NCBI GenBank assembly: GCA_030040395.1
Contig: JASHTU010000550.1
Span: forward strand, 1 to 7,255
Origin: Acidobacteriaceae bacterium
Lineage (GTDB): Bacteria; Acidobacteriota; Terriglobia; Terriglobales; Acidobacteriaceae
DNA length: 7,255 bases
Direction of reading: 5' to 3'
The position numbers and the translations under genes are program-made. This document shows, one piece after another, positions 5,171-7,255 of this stretch. The notes below the pieces were generated by a model. The model did no database searches. It saw only the letters and a list, made by a program, of their open reading frames with translations, and had not been told where the DNA came from. Position 1 is the stretch's first letter. Every line of letters begins with the position of its first letter.

Positions 5171-5952
5171 CAGATTCCACCCAATCCGCCGCTGGCGAAC
5201 GCGCGCTCAGCTTCGGCAAGGTCTTCGCGCCGTCCCAGATCGCGCCAGGCGTACTCATCGGCGCGGAAGCCGAGGATCTTTTCACCCTGCGCGGCCAGGC
5301 GCAGATAGGCGGAGATGATGGAAAACGCGCCCTCCTCATGCATCTTTGCGAACAGGCGGGGCGAGATGACGTGGATGCCGGAAAAGCCCAGCGCCTGCCC
5401 GGTCGCCTCTGGGCGAACCATCTCCAACTGAAGATTTTCCGCGTTCGCGTCTTCAACCCCCGCGGCCGGGCCGGTGCGGCGGCCGCAAAGGCGGCCTGCC
5501 TCATCGAAGAGTAGCGCACGGGGTGTCTCGCGCTGTTGAACCGCCAACGTGGCCAGTGCCGCGTGCTCCAAATGAAACCGGGCCATGCGCCCGAGATCGA
5601 TGGTGCTGAGGACGTCAACATTGTGGACGATGAAAGGCTCGTCGGACTTTTCGTCGCCCTCCAGGAAAAACCACGCGGCCTTTTTCAAACCGCCGCCGGT
5701 GTCGAGCAGAACTTCCTCGCGCGAGAGTTCAATCTTCATGCCGAAGTTTTGATGGGCGGCCAGGTATTCCGCAATCATCCCGGGAAAGTGATGCGTGTTG
5801 ACGATCACCTCGCGCACGCCGAAGCCCCGCAGGCGGCGGAGGGCGATCTCGAGCAGCGTGCGGCCAGCCACGGTGACCAAGGCCTTAGGCCGATCGGCGG
5901 TAAGCGGGTGCAGCCGCGTGCCGAGGCCGGCGGCCAGAACCATTGCCTTCAT
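5170..5952 (-). CDS. Sugar-1-phosphate nucleotidyltransferase (MurU/RmlA type)
   Basis: The 260-residue product has the nucleotidyltransferase signature at its N-terminus: LAAGLGTRLHPLT (6-18) then RPKAL (21-25, with K23). DTGGGLK (84-90), NVDV with metal-binding D113, FSGIHVI (190-196) and WRDLGRREDL (236-245) complete the sugar-nucleotidyltransferase pattern. There is no C-terminal left-handed-helix acetyltransferase domain, so it is not GlmU; the short form resembles MurU or mannose/glucose-1-phosphate enzymes. The reaction would be NTP plus sugar 1-phosphate giving NDP-sugar and pyrophosphate. Its ATG overlaps by four bases the stop of the upstream kinase-RapZ gene, implying coupling. That neighbour suggests the kinase supplies the sugar 1-phosphate, as AmgK does for MurU. 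The sugar and the nucleotide are inference; MurNAc- or GlcNAc-1-phosphate is the leading guess. Confidence 0.9.
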   Translation of the reverse strand: MKAMVLAAGLGTRLHPLTADRPKALVTVAGRTLLEIALRRLRGFGVREVIVNTHHFPGMIAEYLAAHQNFGMKIELSREEVLLDTGGGLKKAAWFFLEGDEKSDEPFIVHNVDVLSTIDLGRMARFHLEHAALATLAVQQRETPRALLFDEAGRLCGRRTGPAAGVEDANAENLQLEMVRPEATGQALGFSGIHVISPRLFAKMHEEGAFSIISAYLRLAAQGEKILGFRADEYAWRDLGRREDLAEAERAFASGGLGGI

Positions 5953-7255
5953 TTGCCCATCGTCTCCAGCTCCATATGGCGAACAACTGTCTCCACGCCG
6001 TTGGTCCCGCGCAGATGCCTGGCTAACTGCTCGGCTAGATACACCGAGCGGTGCTGGCCGCCAGTGCAGCCGAAGGATACCATCAGGCTCGAAAAGCCGC
6101 GCTGCCGATAGTTCGCCACGCTGGCGTCAACAAGCGACTCCGTATGGGCCAGAAACTGGCGCACGCTTTCCTGGTTGCCGAGATAGTCGATGACCTCGGC
6201 GTCCTTGCCCGTCAAGCTCCGGAAGCGCTGTTCGCGGCCGGGATTGGGTAGCCCGCGGGCGTCGAAGACAAATCCGCCGCCGTGGCCCGATTCGTCCACG
6301 GGTAGCGCGCGATGAAAGGAAAAGCTGAAAATGCGCACCGTCAAGCCCGCGGCCGCGGGGGCCAGGTTCCGCAATTTCTCCGAGACGGTAATGGCCTCAA
6401 GAGCTTCGAGGAGCGCGGGCAGTTCGATGGGCAGCCTGACATGCGAAGCGAGCCAGCGCAGGTTTTTGAGCGCGTAGGGCACACTTTGCAAAAAGTGGGT
6501 TTTGCGCTCATAAAAGCCTCGAAAGCCGTAAGCGCCCAGCGCCTGCAGGATGCGCACGTAGACGTAAGCGTAATAATGCTCCATGAACGCGGCGCGATCG
6601 AGCGCGATCAAGCCCGCCAGGCGGTCGAGATAGGCGTCGAGTAATTGCCGCCGCAACTCCGGCGGCAGGTCGGCTTTGCCGTCGTAGAGTAGGGAAGCGA
6701 TGTCGTATTGCAGCGCCCCTCTGCGGCCGCCCTGGTAATCGAGGAAAAACGGCTGGCCGCCCCGCAGCATGATGTTGCGCGATTGGAAGTCGCGGTAGAG
6801 AAAATAATCGTGACGGGCGGTGAGCAGAAACTTGATCAACCGGCTGAAATCCTGCTCCAACGCCTGTTCGTTGAAGGCCACGCCGGCAAGGCGCAGGAAG
6901 TAATACTTGAAATAGTTCAGGTCCCATGCGATGGATTGGCGGTCGAAGCTGGAACGCGGGTAACACACTTTGTAATTCAAGTCGCCCGCAGCCTCGACCT
7001 GAAAGCGCGGCAACACGGCCACCACCTTGCGATAGGCTTCAACGGCTTCAGGGCCGATGATGTCGTCCTCGCGGTGCGCGCCCAGAAACTCGAAGAGGGT
7101 GACGTCGCCCAGGTCTTCTTCAAGGTAGGCGCCGTGGCCCAGATCCTCGGTGTAAATCTCGGGCACGGGCAGCCCGTGCCGCCGAAAATGCCTGGAAAAC
7201 TCGAGAAACGCGACATTCTCTTCGCGCACCGAATGCAGAATGCCGATGGCGGTTT
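5949..7255 (-). CDS. APH-fold sugar kinase fused to RapZ C-terminal domain, N-terminus outside window
   Basis: The frame stays open to the right edge, and residues before the internal GTG at 7229 (AIGILHSVREENVAFLEF) belong to the kinase fold, so the N-terminus is missing. Numbered from that GTG, 426 residues are visible. Residues about 1-285 are an aminoglycoside-phosphotransferase-like kinase with ATP-lobe features (GLPVPEIY, LEEDLGDVTL), catalytic loop YRDFQSRN (145-152, D147 and N152) and metal-binding D164 in FLDYQGG. The loop has Y where many kinases have H. Residues about 296-426 match the C-terminal part of RapZ: FSFSFH, FVFDARGLPNP, LTGKDAEVIDYL and the hallmark GCTGGQHRSV (nt 6042-6071). 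The N-terminal P-loop ATPase of true RapZ is replaced by the kinase. AmgK-type enzymes phosphorylate MurNAc/GlcNAc at C1, and the next gene would use the product. The RapZ domain may sense an amino-sugar phosphate; that role is inference. Confidence 0.9.
   Translation of the reverse strand, partial: TAIGILHSVREENVAFLEFSRHFRRHGLPVPEIYTEDLGHGAYLEEDLGDVTLFEFLGAHREDDIIGPEAVEAYRKVVAVLPRFQVEAAGDLNYKVCYPRSSFDRQSIAWDLNYFKYYFLRLAGVAFNEQALEQDFSRLIKFLLTARHDYFLYRDFQSRNIMLRGGQPFFLDYQGGRRGALQYDIASLLYDGKADLPPELRRQLLDAYLDRLAGLIALDRAAFMEHYYAYVYVRILQALGAYGFRGFYERKTHFLQSVPYALKNLRWLASHVRLPIELPALLEALEAITVSEKLRNLAPAAAGLTVRIFSFSFHRALPVDESGHGGGFVFDARGLPNPGREQRFRSLTGKDAEVIDYLGNQESVRQFLAHTESLVDASVANYRQRGFSSLMVSFGCTGGQHRSVYLAEQLARHLRGTNGVETVVRHMELETMGK

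Noticed and set aside
4275..5621. A 448-codon open frame on the - strand across the M24 gene and part of the nucleotidyltransferase
   Set aside because: It overlaps the M24 gene in antisense and the nucleotidyltransferase in another frame on the same strand, and has no recognisable motif.
7227..7229. GTG at 7229 (- strand) as the start of the kinase-RapZ gene
   Set aside because: The frame continues to the window edge with residues that fit the kinase fold, so the real start is beyond the window.

Overview
The window is GC-rich bacterial chromosomal DNA. Gene content points most plausibly to an acidobacterium: a partner-switching cassette, a secreted Gly/Pro-repeat protein, an atypical M24 peptidase, and a kinase-RapZ fusion beside a nucleotidyltransferase. 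That assignment is inference from gene style and repeat-rich intergenic DNA; no rRNA or other phylogenetic marker is present. I found no tRNA, rRNA, CRISPR array, transposase or phage gene.

Left part (1-1943, + strand): three genes form a partner-switching signalling cassette. They encode a GAF-PP2C (RsbU/SpoIIE-type) phosphatase cut by the left edge, an RsbW-type HATPase serine kinase whose ATG overlaps the phosphatase stop, and an STAS-domain antagonist (RsbV type). By family logic the kinase phosphorylates the antagonist, the phosphatase reverses this, and the kinase is held or released accordingly. No sigma factor lies in the window, so the output target is unknown. A hairpin followed by seven T residues ends the cassette.

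Middle part (1944-3941): a leader with a 9-bp-arm hairpin and an exact 14-bp tandem duplication precedes a gene with a strong Shine-Dalgarno. This gene encodes a 325-residue exported protein with two conserved-looking blocks separated by a low-complexity Gly/Pro linker built from nine 12-bp repeats. It is followed by about 840 bp without a convincing gene. That stretch holds a nested GC-rich palindrome (3403-3489), a second compound hairpin (3566-3615), a sharply AT-rich island with two further inverted repeats (about 3649-3740), a G-rich tract and a spaced direct repeat.

Right part (3942-7255): a complete M24 (pita-bread) metallopeptidase on + converges on a two-gene - strand operon. The operon's first gene is a sugar-kinase-like (APH fold) protein fused to a RapZ C-terminal domain, with its N-terminus beyond the right edge. 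Its stop overlaps by four bases the start of a sugar-1-phosphate nucleotidyltransferase (MurU/RmlA type). The pair resembles an AmgK-MurU kinase/nucleotidyltransferase module for cell-wall amino-sugar salvage, with a RapZ domain attached. It is the most interesting biology here; the intergenic palindromic elements come second.
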